A stretch of 42,064 bases of DNA, taken from CAYSND01 sp964642235 (lineage in GTDB: Bacteria; Bacteroidota; Bacteroidia; Bacteroidales; UBA932). The notes under the pieces were generated by a model, which was not told the DNA's origin, did not search any database, and worked only from the letters and a program-made list of their open reading frames with translations. Shown one piece after another: positions 6,918-15,671 of the stretch. The stretch is taken from contig CAZXOP010000004.1 of the NCBI GenBank assembly GCA_964642235.1, forward strand, positions 1 to 42,064, given 5' to 3'. The stretch's first letter is position 1. Each line of letters begins with the position of its first letter. Made by a program: the position numbers and the translations under genes.

Positions 6918-6925
6918 TATTTTTG
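6918..6925 (+). promoter_or_regulatory. -7 box for nhaD
   Basis: TATTTTTG, 22 nt before the ATG at 6948. An in-frame TTG at 6915 overlaps this box and is therefore rejected as the start. Confidence 0.55.
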
Positions 6926-6947
6926 CTTTTCTTTAAAAAACAGAGTT

Positions 6948-8288
6948 ATGATTTTAATGATTTCTATTTTTATAATAGGTTACCTTTTTATAGCTTTTGA
7001 ACATAGAGTGCATATCAATAAGGCAGCGACGGCTCTCTTCTTAGGGGTGCTTTTATGGGTGCTTTATTTACTTGGAGTCCCCATGGAGGGGAGAGGGGAG
7101 ATAGTGGGAGGGGATATGCTCGAACAGTTGGCGGATGTGGCGGAGATTATACTGTTTTTAATGGGGGCGATGACCATAGTGCAGATTATTGATAGCTACG
7201 ATGGGTTCTCTATAGTTACCAGAAGGATAAAAACTAATAGTAGTGTAAAATTACTCTGGATTATCTCTTTCGTAACCTTTTTCCTCTCGGCTATTTTGGA
7301 TAATATGACCACAGCCATTATTATGGTTATGATTCTTGGGAGGCTGATAACTGATAAGGAGAGGAAGTTTATGTTTGCATGTATGGTTATTTTTGCTGCC
7401 AATTCAGGAGGGGCATTCTCTCCTATCGGGGACGTTACGACGATTATGCTCTGGATAAAGGGAAACATAACCTCTCTTAATACCATTACAGGGCTATTCC
7501 TCCCCTCTCTCTTCTCGATGTTTATTCCATTAATCATAATTTCATATATGATGAAGGGTAAAAAAGAGGAGATAACAAATCACCCTAATGGTGCAAACGG
7601 AGTCTCTACTATCGATCCGAGAGAGAAATCTATTGTCTTTTGGATAGGTGTTATAGGGCTTATTATGGTTCCTGTTCTCAGGTCCACGACCGGGCTCCCT
7701 CCTTATATGGGAATTATGGCGGTTCTCTCTATCTTGTGGATATATACAGAGTTATTATATCGCAGGAAGGGAGAGGTTAAAGAGTACTCTAAACTAAGGG
7801 TTTCTCATTTGATAACTAAAATAGACATGCCGACCATTCTCTTTTTCTTCGATATTTTAATGGCAGTGGCCGCCCTTGAGGAGAGAAATATTCTTACCAT
7901 GTTCGCTGATTATCTTGATGATAAGATTCCGAATGTCTATGCTATTACCACTTTAATAGGACTTCTATCTGCGGTGGTAGATAATGTTCCGCTTGTGGCA
8001 GGTGCTATGGGGATGTATAATGTAGTCGATCCGGCAGCTCTTTCGACTTTTGCCGACCCTGCTTATATGGCCCATTTTATGGTTGACGGGCATTTTTGGC
8101 AGTTACTTGCATACTGTGCCGGAGTAGGGGGGAGTATCCTTATAATCGGTTCTGCAGCAGGGGTAGTGGTTATGGGGATAGAGAAGATAAACTTTATCTC
8201 ATATCTTAAAAAGTTCTCATGGATAGCCCTATTAGGTTATCTCTCAGGAGTACTTGTCTATTATTGCCAGATCTTAATAATAGGGTAA
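6948..8288 (+). CDS. nhaD: NhaD-type sodium:proton antiporter
   Basis: 446-residue polytopic protein of the ion transporter superfamily that exchanges cytoplasmic Na+ (or Li+) for external H+. About twelve membrane segments can be traced. The family motifs FFLSAILDNMTTAIIM and FAANSGGAFSPIGDVTTIML (about residues 115-175) hold the conserved Asp, Asn and Thr residues of the transport path. A symmetry-related motif, LLSAVVDNVPLVAGAMGMY, lies near residues 342-360. The start at 6948 (MILMISIFIIGYL) is chosen because the longer frame would begin inside the -7 box. The small lipoprotein gene that follows after 48 nt could be cotranscribed. Confidence 0.9.
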   Translation: MILMISIFIIGYLFIAFEHRVHINKAATALFLGVLLWVLYLLGVPMEGRGEIVGGDMLEQLADVAEIILFLMGAMTIVQIIDSYDGFSIVTRRIKTNSSVKLLWIISFVTFFLSAILDNMTTAIIMVMILGRLITDKERKFMFACMVIFAANSGGAFSPIGDVTTIMLWIKGNITSLNTITGLFLPSLFSMFIPLIIISYMMKGKKEEITNHPNGANGVSTIDPREKSIVFWIGVIGLIMVPVLRSTTGLPPYMGIMAVLSILWIYTELLYRRKGEVKEYSKLRVSHLITKIDMPTILFFFDILMAVAALEERNILTMFADYLDDKIPNVYAITTLIGLLSAVVDNVPLVAGAMGMYNVVDPAALSTFADPAYMAHFMVDGHFWQLLAYCAGVGGSILIIGSAAGVVVMGIEKINFISYLKKFSWIALLGYLSGVLVYYCQILIIG

Positions 8289-8336
8289 TAATACCCTTTG
8301 AAATTCATATCTCATTAAAACAACTAAAAACAAAAA

Positions 8337-8705
8337 ATGAAAAAATTAATTTACTTATTTTCAATTTTGGCACTCATATTTATTGCACAAGGGTGTGAGG
8401 AAAAAACAACAATTCAAGAGGCGTATAATGTAGGGATTAGCTCTTATGGTGGAACCCTTGGCGATCTGGCAAAGATAGAGAGCTATTTAACTAGTAAAGG
8501 GTGTCAGAATAATCAAACAAAGATATATTCAGGTAGTAGTCAAGAAGAGACCGACAAGGCTGCCAAAAAAGAGTTTGAGACAATGGTCACTAAGCTTAAT
8601 AAAAATGAAATTGGATTACTAGGCCTTAGTAAAGATTGTTATTTTATCTACGCTGTATGGCGCTCTTCCGATAGTAATATTGCAGAGTTTAGATATAATA
8701 AATAA
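8337..8705 (+). CDS. Small lipoprotein of unknown function
   Basis: 122 residues. A signal peptide ends in the lipobox IAQGC, making Cys20 the acylated residue of a 103-residue mature protein. The mature part is mixed charged/polar with two further Cys (in GCQN and KDCYF) that could form a disulfide. I recognise no family. It lies 48 nt after nhaD with no obvious TAnnTTTG box of its own and ends 2 nt before the convergent GH2 gene. The function is unknown. Confidence 0.7.
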   Translation: MKKLIYLFSILALIFIAQGCEEKTTIQEAYNVGISSYGGTLGDLAKIESYLTSKGCQNNQTKIYSGSSQEETDKAAKKEFETMVTKLNKNEIGLLGLSKDCYFIYAVWRSSDSNIAEFRYNK

Positions 8706-8707
8706 AA

Positions 8708-11227
8708 TTAGCGAGCCTCAATAGTTATTTTTGCCTCCTTCACCCCTTTCCCTTTGGCGGTGATGGTTATCTTACCCCCTTTTTCAGCAACTTGCACCAG
8801 GAGCGTGAGTTGTCCGCTAAAGAGTTTCATTTTGGGGGTTTGGAAAGACTCTAAGGAGGAGGGGTTCCCATTGGCAACAGCTTTGAAACTACCTGCTCCC
8901 TCTACTGTAAAGGAGATTTCGCGTTCATCGGTTGCGCAGAAATTCCCCTCTTTGTCGATTAATTTTACATTTATAAATGAGATATCTTTACCATCTGCCG
9001 AGAGTTCTGTTCTATCGGGAGTAAGGATAATTTTAGCAGCAGTGCCGGCAGTTTTAATCTCTTTTTCGGCAACAGCCTCCCCTTTTTCATTGTATGCCAC
9101 CACTTTCACCGTTCCGGGTTCGTATTTGGTGTTCATCCACATAAGGCGGTAGCGTTTTTGGCGATCAAAGTTTTTACGGGCTTCATCATTGTCGCTGCCA
9201 TCTCTTTTTATGGAGAGGTCTTTGGTCTGTTTTCCCTGGCTTTTCCCGTTGATAAAGAGTTCTGCGGAGGGGTAATTTGTGTAAACAAAGATGGGGGTTA
9301 CCTCCCCTTCACGCCCTTTCCAGTTCCAATGAGGGAGGATATGGAGGGTATTCTCCTTTTTATTCCAATGACTGCGGTAGAGGTAAAAACGGTCCTTCGG
9401 AATCCCTGCAAGGTCCACAGCTCCGAAAAGAGAGGTGTGGGATGGCCAGTCGCTGTAATAAGGGGTAGGTTCTCCGATATAGTCGAACCCTGTCCAGATA
9501 AACTCTCCTATACAATATGAAAGATCTTCGTGCTGGATAAAATCATCCTCAGGGAGGTTTGACCACCCGCAGTGCTCCACATCGTAAGAGGAGGATTGGT
9601 GGTCGGAGTATTTTGCCATCGACTTACGCTCCACAGGGAATTTATAGACCCCGCGAGAGCTTACAGTGGAGGCGGTTTCGGTACCGAGAACGATTTGTTG
9701 AGGTAGTTTCTTATAATGTTCGTGATAGAGGTGTGGTCGGTAGTTAAAGCCTGCCACATCTAATATCCCTGCCATATTATTGACAGGAGTGTCATAAGGG
9801 TTATCTAATCCATTGGTAACGGGGCGTGTGGGGTCTTCTCTGTGACAAATATCCATAAGGAAGCGGGTCCGTTTGGAGCCATTAAGGGCATCCCCCTGCT
9901 CAGAAACCTCATTGCCGATACACCACATAATTATAGAAGGGTTATTGCGGAAATGGCGTACCAGGTAAGTCATATCTATCTCTGCCCACTCGTCCCAGAG
10001 TTTATTGTAACCATTTGCTACTTTAGGGGTTTTCCACTCATCGAAGCTCTCAGCCATAACCATCATCCCCATCTCATCACAAGCCTGAACCAATTCAGGA
10101 GCAGGCATATTGTGAGAGGTACGAATGGCATTGACCCCCATATCTTTCATAATACGCACCTGACGGCGAATTGCAGCCATATTTACAGCACCACCTAAGG
10201 GACCTAAATCGTGGTGGTTGCAGACCCCTTGGAATTGAACTTTATTGCCATTTAAGAAGAATCCTTTTTCGGGGATTACCTCAATGGTTCGAATGCCAAA
10301 AGTGGTGGTGTATTCATCAGTTTTGCGCTCCCCGCAGTAGAGTGTGGAGAGGGCTTTGTAGAGGGTAGGAGTCTCCAAATCCCAGAGTTGAGGATTCTCG
10401 ACCACCATTGTCTGTTCGAATTGATCACCATCGAATTTTGTAAGAAGTGTCTCTGTCGTGGCAACGGTTTCTCCACGATTGTTTAAGATGGTGGTTTTTA
10501 GTCTTAGATTATTCGCTTTAACCCCCTCAGGATATGTGATTTTAGTTTTGACATTTACTTTGGCAAAACTCTTCTCTACCACAGGGGTGGTAATATAAGT
10601 TCCCCATACGGGAATATGAACATCGTCTGTGATAACCACATGCACATTTCTATAAATACCGGCTCCCGGGTACCATCTCGACTGCTCTACGAAGTTTTCA
10701 AGCCTTACAGCTAAAACATTAGGTTTGCTGTCGCGATGGAGATAGTCGGTGATGTCGAAGAAGAATGTATTATAACCATAAGGGTGTTCTCCCACCTTTT
10801 TACCATTAACATAGACTTGTGCATGGCTCATAGCACCATCGAAAATTACGGTAACTCGTTTCCCCTCTTGATAAGCAGGGAGATTACCGCTATTACGATA
10901 CCATCCAACACCTACAAAAGGGAGCCCTCCTGTTCGACCGGCATGTTCGAGAGCCTCTTTCTGTCCATCTTGAACGATAGCTGTGTGCTGACGGTCATTT
11001 TGTGCACTAAAAGGTCCGTAAATCGCCCAGTCGTGAGGCACGGTGACGCTCTGCCATTTACTATCATCAAAGTCGTTATTCATTTGGGCAGGCTCATCTG
11101 TGCGAGCAAATTTCCAGTTTTTTTCAAGCAGATAGCTCTCTCTAGTCTGTGCCGAAAGCGAAAATGAGCAGCATACTAATAGAGCTGCTAATACTGTTTT
11201 AAAGGCGTTATGAGATTTTATTGTCAT
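8708..11227 (-). CDS. Exported GH2 glycoside hydrolase (beta-galactosidase type)
   Basis: 839-residue family GH2 enzyme. A Sec signal peptide ends near FSLSAQ, so it is probably periplasmic. Next come the jelly-roll sugar-binding domain (about 30-205), the Ig-like domain (about 210-315) and the TIM barrel (about 318-625). The catalytic pair is visible: acid/base Glu440 in WCIGNEVSE and nucleophile Glu517 in LGTETAS. The C-terminal part (about 640-839) contains a DUF4982-like and a further Ig-like domain. Exact specificity (beta-galactoside, glucuronide or another) cannot be read. It is divergent from a Gfo/Idh/MocA gene and borders the 3-keto-glycoside cluster, so it probably acts on the same pool of glycosides. 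Confidence 0.92.
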   Translation of the reverse strand: MTIKSHNAFKTVLAALLVCCSFSLSAQTRESYLLEKNWKFARTDEPAQMNNDFDDSKWQSVTVPHDWAIYGPFSAQNDRQHTAIVQDGQKEALEHAGRTGGLPFVGVGWYRNSGNLPAYQEGKRVTVIFDGAMSHAQVYVNGKKVGEHPYGYNTFFFDITDYLHRDSKPNVLAVRLENFVEQSRWYPGAGIYRNVHVVITDDVHIPVWGTYITTPVVEKSFAKVNVKTKITYPEGVKANNLRLKTTILNNRGETVATTETLLTKFDGDQFEQTMVVENPQLWDLETPTLYKALSTLYCGERKTDEYTTTFGIRTIEVIPEKGFFLNGNKVQFQGVCNHHDLGPLGGAVNMAAIRRQVRIMKDMGVNAIRTSHNMPAPELVQACDEMGMMVMAESFDEWKTPKVANGYNKLWDEWAEIDMTYLVRHFRNNPSIIMWCIGNEVSEQGDALNGSKRTRFLMDICHREDPTRPVTNGLDNPYDTPVNNMAGILDVAGFNYRPHLYHEHYKKLPQQIVLGTETASTVSSRGVYKFPVERKSMAKYSDHQSSSYDVEHCGWSNLPEDDFIQHEDLSYCIGEFIWTGFDYIGEPTPYYSDWPSHTSLFGAVDLAGIPKDRFYLYRSHWNKKENTLHILPHWNWKGREGEVTPIFVYTNYPSAELFINGKSQGKQTKDLSIKRDGSDNDEARKNFDRQKRYRLMWMNTKYEPGTVKVVAYNEKGEAVAEKEIKTAGTAAKIILTPDRTELSADGKDISFINVKLIDKEGNFCATDEREISFTVEGAGSFKAVANGNPSSLESFQTPKMKLFSGQLTLLVQVAEKGGKITITAKGKGVKEAKITIEAR

Positions 11228-11292
11228 AATGTCTAATATTTATTAAGATAATTTTTTTTGTTTAAAGAATAAAGATAGTAAAATATTTAAGA

Positions 11293-11322
11293 TTGGTATA
11301 ATATATATTTTTTCTAACTTTG
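11293..11322 (+). promoter_or_regulatory. Promoter of the cytoplasmic Gfo/Idh/MocA gene
   Basis: TTG at 11293-11295, a 19-nt spacer, and TAACTTTG at 11315-11322. The ATG begins at 11327, only 4 nt after the box, which places transcription start at or next to the start codon and predicts a leaderless mRNA. Confidence 0.75.
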
Positions 11323-11326
11323 TGCA

Positions 11327-12433
11327 ATGAAAATAAATGCAGCAATTATCGGCTTTGGAAGGATGGGTGAACTGTATCTTAAGGAGATGCAGAACAGCGA
11401 TACTTGGGTGGCTAAATATATATGTGATAGGGATGAAGATGCTCTATTGGTTGCCAAACAGTTATCCCCGGACTCTATTTTAACACAAGATGAATCTATT
11501 ATCTTCTCAGACCCAACAGTCCAAGTGGTTATTCTTGCTGCATTGGCAGATTCTCGTTATAGCCAGGTCGAAGCAGCAATAGCTTCCGGAAAACATGTTA
11601 TTGCGGAGAAACCCCTCTCTGATAAGATAGAGAAGGAGTGGGCGATAGTAAGGCTTGTGGAGAATGCGCCGATATTAGCGACTGTAAACCTCTCGTTAAG
11701 GAATGCTTGGTTTAATAAGGAGATTCATAATTTTATAGATTCAGGGGAGATAGGGGAGTTGGCGATAGTAAGGATTTGCCACATGACTCCCGGTTTAGCT
11801 CCGGGTGAGGGACATGCTCCTGAAGGACCTGCTTTCCATGACTGCGGAATGCATTATGTCGATTTGGCAAGATGGTTGGCCGAGAGTGAGTTTAAGACTT
11901 GGCATGCTCAGGCCTTGGATTTCTGGGATTATGGAGAGCCATGGTGGTTACAGTGTCACGGCACATTTGAGAATGGGGTGGTATTCGATATTACCCAAGG
12001 GCATGTATATGGACAGTTGGCTAAAGATTTGACCCATTTTTCATACAATGATATTATAGGTACTAAGGGGATTGCGAGGATGATTCACGACTTTAAAAAT
12101 GCTAAGTTGGAGCTTCATGGTGTAAATAAGACCGTAATTCTCGAAAAGGAGTTTGGAGATAAGAATATAGATGTTTTGCTGGAACAGTTTAGAATGTCGA
12201 TAGAGGCACTTGGTACCTCTAATCAACTATCAGGACAGAACGGACTACACCCTGAACTCCCTACCTTTAGAGATGCTGCTTTTGCCTCCGAATATGCATG
12301 GAGATTCTTAGAGGATGCTAATAAGCACGATCTCCCCACCATCGGGGATAAAAAGACTTTAAATCAAATCCTCGATCGCCGTTGGAATAAACGCGAAGGG
12401 TATGGTCTTCTTCCTAAAAGAAAACGTAAGTAG
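11327..12433 (+). CDS. Cytoplasmic Gfo/Idh/MocA-family oxidoreductase
   Basis: 368-residue NAD(P)-dependent sugar oxidoreductase. The Rossmann motif GFGRMG is at residues 9-14, the AEKP catalytic motif at 93-96 (Lys95), and the substrate-side motif HDCGMHYVDLARW starts at His171 (His176 is the likely catalytic His). There is no signal peptide, and the Rossmann strand begins right at Met1, which fixes the start. It is the only cytoplasmic oxidoreductase in the locus, so it is the natural candidate for reducing an imported 3-keto sugar back to the parent sugar; that role is inferred from context. It converges on the TIM-barrel gene with a 1-nt gap. Confidence 0.9.
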   Translation: MKINAAIIGFGRMGELYLKEMQNSDTWVAKYICDRDEDALLVAKQLSPDSILTQDESIIFSDPTVQVVILAALADSRYSQVEAAIASGKHVIAEKPLSDKIEKEWAIVRLVENAPILATVNLSLRNAWFNKEIHNFIDSGEIGELAIVRICHMTPGLAPGEGHAPEGPAFHDCGMHYVDLARWLAESEFKTWHAQALDFWDYGEPWWLQCHGTFENGVVFDITQGHVYGQLAKDLTHFSYNDIIGTKGIARMIHDFKNAKLELHGVNKTVILEKEFGDKNIDVLLEQFRMSIEALGTSNQLSGQNGLHPELPTFRDAAFASEYAWRFLEDANKHDLPTIGDKKTLNQILDRRWNKREGYGLLPKRKRK

Positions 12434-12434
12434 G

Positions 12435-13337
12435 CTATTTTACATACTCTGCATTTTGCAGAAAATCGCGAGAAACTTTTATGCTTTCAAATGGGGTCAT
12501 ATTTTCTGAGAAAGCCTCTTGTTCTACTATTTGATATTTCATATCTGATTTTGCAGTCTCTTTATATATGGCTTCAAAGTCAATTTTTCCGGATGCTCCT
12601 ACCTCTAAGTCATCTTTTACATGCCATAACTCGAAACGGGAAGGGTATCTGTCGAAGTAATCAAGTGCTGATGCTCCTCCTACTTGTATCCAATAGAGGT
12701 CTATTTGGAAAAATACTTTTTCAGGATCTGTATTCTCAAGCATATAGTCATACATACGGATGGCACCTTCAAGAGTCGGCTCGCAGGGGAGACCTGTGGC
12801 AGGGTCAAACCAAGTAGTAAACTCTCTGTCGTGATTATGATATCCAAATTTCATCTTTTCGGTATTACACTTCTCTCCTACCTTATTAAATAGGTCGCAA
12901 TAGGCTTTAAGACCTGCAAGTGACTCATAAGCAGTGCTTTTTAGTGCCGGCTGGACTATATATATTACCCCTGCGGATTTATGGACGGAGATGGTACCTG
13001 TCCACCATGAAAGGCACTCCTCCATGGTAGAGGTATTAGGGTCAGGTCCATTAGTATGTGAGGAGAGGAACTTTAACCCCTTTACATTACAAAATCTTGT
13101 AAAATCAGCCGGGGATAAATCATAGAATGTCCCCTGCTCAGGATTATATCCGGCAGCTTCGATAAAAGTATAACCGGCATCAGCAACACCTTGTAGAGCC
13201 AACTGAAGATTAGATGACATCTCTGCACGGATAGAGTAAAGTTGAAGCCCTATCTCTTTTTTATTCTCCCTTTTGCAAGAAGAAAAAGCCACAGCAGCAG
13301 CTAATACTGCCGTGGCTATTATTAACACTTTTCTCAT
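12435..13337 (-). CDS. TIM-barrel sugar isomerase/epimerase-like lipoprotein
   Basis: 300 residues of the AP-endonuclease-2/xylose-isomerase-like fold. A lipoprotein signal ends in FSSC (Cys21), so the enzyme is anchored facing the periplasm or the cell surface. Barrel motifs are visible: QLYSIRAEM, FIEAAGY, FGYHNHDREF, FFQIDLYW, ELWHVKDD and IVEQEAF. They supply the usual Glu/Asp/His metal ligands. In the related Bacteroides keto-glycoside operon (BT2156-BT2160, from memory) the equivalent protein acts after the DUF1080 enzyme, probably as a hydratase on the keto-glycal; the same is inferred here. It is the last gene of its operon, 6 nt after the DUF1080 lipoprotein gene. Confidence 0.85.
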   Translation of the reverse strand: MRKVLIIATAVLAAAVAFSSCKRENKKEIGLQLYSIRAEMSSNLQLALQGVADAGYTFIEAAGYNPEQGTFYDLSPADFTRFCNVKGLKFLSSHTNGPDPNTSTMEECLSWWTGTISVHKSAGVIYIVQPALKSTAYESLAGLKAYCDLFNKVGEKCNTEKMKFGYHNHDREFTTWFDPATGLPCEPTLEGAIRMYDYMLENTDPEKVFFQIDLYWIQVGGASALDYFDRYPSRFELWHVKDDLEVGASGKIDFEAIYKETAKSDMKYQIVEQEAFSENMTPFESIKVSRDFLQNAEYVK

Positions 13338-13343
13338 ATTTGA

Positions 13344-14111
13344 TTAGTCCAATATTTTAACTTGAATATTACGATACCAAACATCGTCTCCATGGTCTTG
13401 AAGTCCGATATACCCCTCTTGATTCTCTCCGCCACAGTTAATAAGCAAGTCATAAGCTATAGGCCATTTATCTTTACTGAATTTGCTGTTATTAAGCATC
13501 TCCTCCCATTGAGGTGTCCAGAGGTGATATTCGAGGACCTGTTTCCCATTTTGGAAATGAGCCACAGTCCCTTTATAAACGAGAATCTTAGCACTGTTCC
13601 ACTCTCCCCAAGGTTTTGAGTTTTGAGGAACTGCAGAGATCATATCATAAAGAGAGGCAGAGGCACGGTTTCCATCTACTCCAAGTTTAGCATCGGGGTG
13701 ATTTTCGTTGTCGAGAATCTGATACTCGGGTGCAGAGATGTAAATAGGCTGATCAGGAACCTCTTGAGCAAGATAGAAGATACCGGAGTTTGAGCCTTTC
13801 CCTACTTTCCATTCGAGAGTAAGTTCGAAGTTCTTGAATTTATGGTCGAAAATAATATCTCCGCCATTGGTGGCACCCGCTTCACCGCGGCCAGAACCAT
13901 TGATTTTAATACAACCATCTTCTATGGTCCATGCTCCGGGTATGTCGGTGCGGTTATAGCCACGCCATCCTTCAAAAGTGTTTCCGTCAAAAAGGACAAC
14001 AACATTAGAGTCTTGTGCAGCCTCTTTTTTCTTTCCCATATTATTACAAGAGGTAAACATAACTGCAGAGATGCAAATAAGTGATAAAAATATATAAGTA
14101 AATCGTTTCAT
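13344..14111 (-). CDS. DUF1080 (3-keto-glycoside hydrolase/lyase) lipoprotein
   Basis: 255 residues. A signal peptide with lipobox FTSC (Cys22) leads into one DUF1080 domain (about 35-255) of concanavalin-like beta-sandwich fold. Diagnostic segments are VVLFDGNTFEGWRG, SNSGIFYLAQE, APEYQILDNENHPDA and the terminal DVWYRNIQVKILD. Family members cleave 3-keto-glycosides made by partner dehydrogenases. It is flanked by the Tat-exported oxidoreductase (14 nt upstream) and the TIM-barrel lipoprotein (6 nt downstream), the order expected for oxidise, cleave, process. The substrate is not determinable. Confidence 0.9.
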   Translation of the reverse strand: MKRFTYIFLSLICISAVMFTSCNNMGKKKEAAQDSNVVVLFDGNTFEGWRGYNRTDIPGAWTIEDGCIKINGSGRGEAGATNGGDIIFDHKFKNFELTLEWKVGKGSNSGIFYLAQEVPDQPIYISAPEYQILDNENHPDAKLGVDGNRASASLYDMISAVPQNSKPWGEWNSAKILVYKGTVAHFQNGKQVLEYHLWTPQWEEMLNNSKFSKDKWPIAYDLLINCGGENQEGYIGLQDHGDDVWYRNIQVKILD

Positions 14112-14125
14112 TTTAATTAAAAATT

Positions 14126-15640
14126 TTAAAGTGGCATATCAGGTAAATAGTATCCGTCACGATAAGTGTGTTTAATTAGCTCGGCAGCAAAAGCCTGAGC
14201 ATTAATAGCGTCAGTGTATTCATGGTTAAAGGTGGGGTGTCCTTCATGAATAGAGAACCCATCTTTAACTTTCATTCTTATGGTGTCATCGGCAGAGATG
14301 TTAGTAAATCTCATATTGTCACCATCCCATAAAAGTTCTCTCTGGAGTCCCTGTAATCTTACTGCGAGAACTCCCATTACTACCATCTCGTTTAGAGGTC
14401 CGGCTTCGCTGAAATCGGAGGCAGTGAGGATTCTACTTTCAGGGGACTCTTTACAAGCACGAACAAAGTCAGTGTAGTGGTTTCCATCGGGAACCTCACG
14501 AGTCATGGTAGGTTTTGGAATTTCTCTTCCGGAAAGGAGCCAAGGACGCACTCCGTAGCATCCGCAGATGAGAGTATCTTTTGTTCCGTAGAAGATAACA
14601 CCTCCACCATAGTCATTCATGCTACGCCCTGCGGGCCACCCTTCGGGGTATTCAGGAACAAGACCTCCGTCATACCAGGTAACCTCCACCTGAGGCATTG
14701 CAACGCGAGGCATATTGTCTCGTGCGGGGAAAATAAATTTAACTTTTTCAGCATTTGGTGCGCAGTCCACCATAAGGTTTGTGGAGCTTCCTTGAACTGC
14801 AATTGGTGATTTAAGGTTCAATGCCTTAGTTATAGGTTGCATAATATGGCAAGCCATGTCTCCGAGGGCACCTGTTCCGAAGTCCCACCATCCTCTCCAG
14901 TTCCAAGGGTGATAGAGACTGTTATAAGGACGATATTTGGCAGGTCCTATGAATAAATCCCAATCTAAAGTGTCGGGTATAGTATGAACTGCACCGGGAG
15001 TTTCAAGCCCCTGGGGCCAAATAGGACGGTCGGTAAAAGCCTCTACGCGAGTAACTTCACCTATTCTTCCACTCCATATAGTTTCACAAACTTGACGGAT
15101 ACCCTCTCCGGAAGCCCCCTGGTTACCCATCTGAGTGGCTACTTTATGTTTGGCTGCAAGTTTGGTAAGGAGTCGAGTTTCATAAACTGAGTGAGTAAGA
15201 GGTTTTTCACAATAGACATGTTTCCCCATTGCAAGAGCCTGAGCAGCGATTACTGCGTGAGTATGGTCGGCTGTCCCAACTATTACTGCATCTATTTGAC
15301 TCCCCATTTCATCGAAAAGCTTTCGGAAGTCTTTGTACCTTTTAGCATCAGGAAATTCAGCGAATTTCTTTTCTGAATATTTCCAGTCCACATCGCAAAG
15401 AGCAATGATGTTTTCAGACTTCATTTCAGAAACAACTCCACCACCACGTCCTCCGATTCCGATGCCGACAATATTTAATCTGTCATTAGCAGCTTGCTTC
15501 TTTTTCTTATCCTTTTTTTGAGGACCGGAATTAGCCATCTTTCCTAAGATGGGGGTGGTGGCAAGCACTGCCCCTGCTGTTACCATAGCACTTTTCTGAA
15601 GAAAGTCTCTGCGAGAGATATTATCATGTTTCATACGCAA
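14126..15640 (-). CDS. Tat-exported Gfo/Idh/MocA-family oxidoreductase
   Basis: 504-residue oxidoreductase. The twin-arginine leader SRRDFLQKSAMVTAGAVLA (Arg10-Arg11) indicates export folded with its nicotinamide cofactor. The Rossmann motif GIGIGGRGGG follows a lysine-rich stretch; YCEKPLTHS is the EKP motif. The C-terminal half carries the substrate sheet, including the segment WDFGTGALGDMACHIMQP typical of exported bacteroidal members. It probably oxidises C3 of a glycoside in the periplasm, supplying the DUF1080 enzyme encoded 14 nt downstream. It has its own -7 box at the end of the preceding gene, so the three-gene set can be expressed separately. Confidence 0.9.
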   Translation of the reverse strand: MRMKHDNISRRDFLQKSAMVTAGAVLATTPILGKMANSGPQKKDKKKKQAANDRLNIVGIGIGGRGGGVVSEMKSENIIALCDVDWKYSEKKFAEFPDAKRYKDFRKLFDEMGSQIDAVIVGTADHTHAVIAAQALAMGKHVYCEKPLTHSVYETRLLTKLAAKHKVATQMGNQGASGEGIRQVCETIWSGRIGEVTRVEAFTDRPIWPQGLETPGAVHTIPDTLDWDLFIGPAKYRPYNSLYHPWNWRGWWDFGTGALGDMACHIMQPITKALNLKSPIAVQGSSTNLMVDCAPNAEKVKFIFPARDNMPRVAMPQVEVTWYDGGLVPEYPEGWPAGRSMNDYGGGVIFYGTKDTLICGCYGVRPWLLSGREIPKPTMTREVPDGNHYTDFVRACKESPESRILTASDFSEAGPLNEMVVMGVLAVRLQGLQRELLWDGDNMRFTNISADDTIRMKVKDGFSIHEGHPTFNHEYTDAINAQAFAAELIKHTYRDGYYLPDMPL

Positions 15641-15663
15641 TAGATTTTAGTTTTTAATAACCA

Positions 15664-15671
15664 CAAATATA
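15664..15671 (-). promoter_or_regulatory. -7 box for the Gfo/DUF1080/TIM-barrel gene set
   Basis: TATATTTG on the minus strand, directly after the stop codon of the HEAT-DUF1080 gene and 23 nt before the start at 15640. It suggests a second promoter that splits the five-gene run into 2 + 3 genes. No clear -33 element is visible. Confidence 0.5.

Noticed and set aside
8754..11167. Several plus-strand open frames of 60-140 codons inside the GH2 gene
   Set aside because: They lie antisense to a complete GH2 enzyme with both catalytic glutamates, show no family features, and have no promoter or leader of their own.
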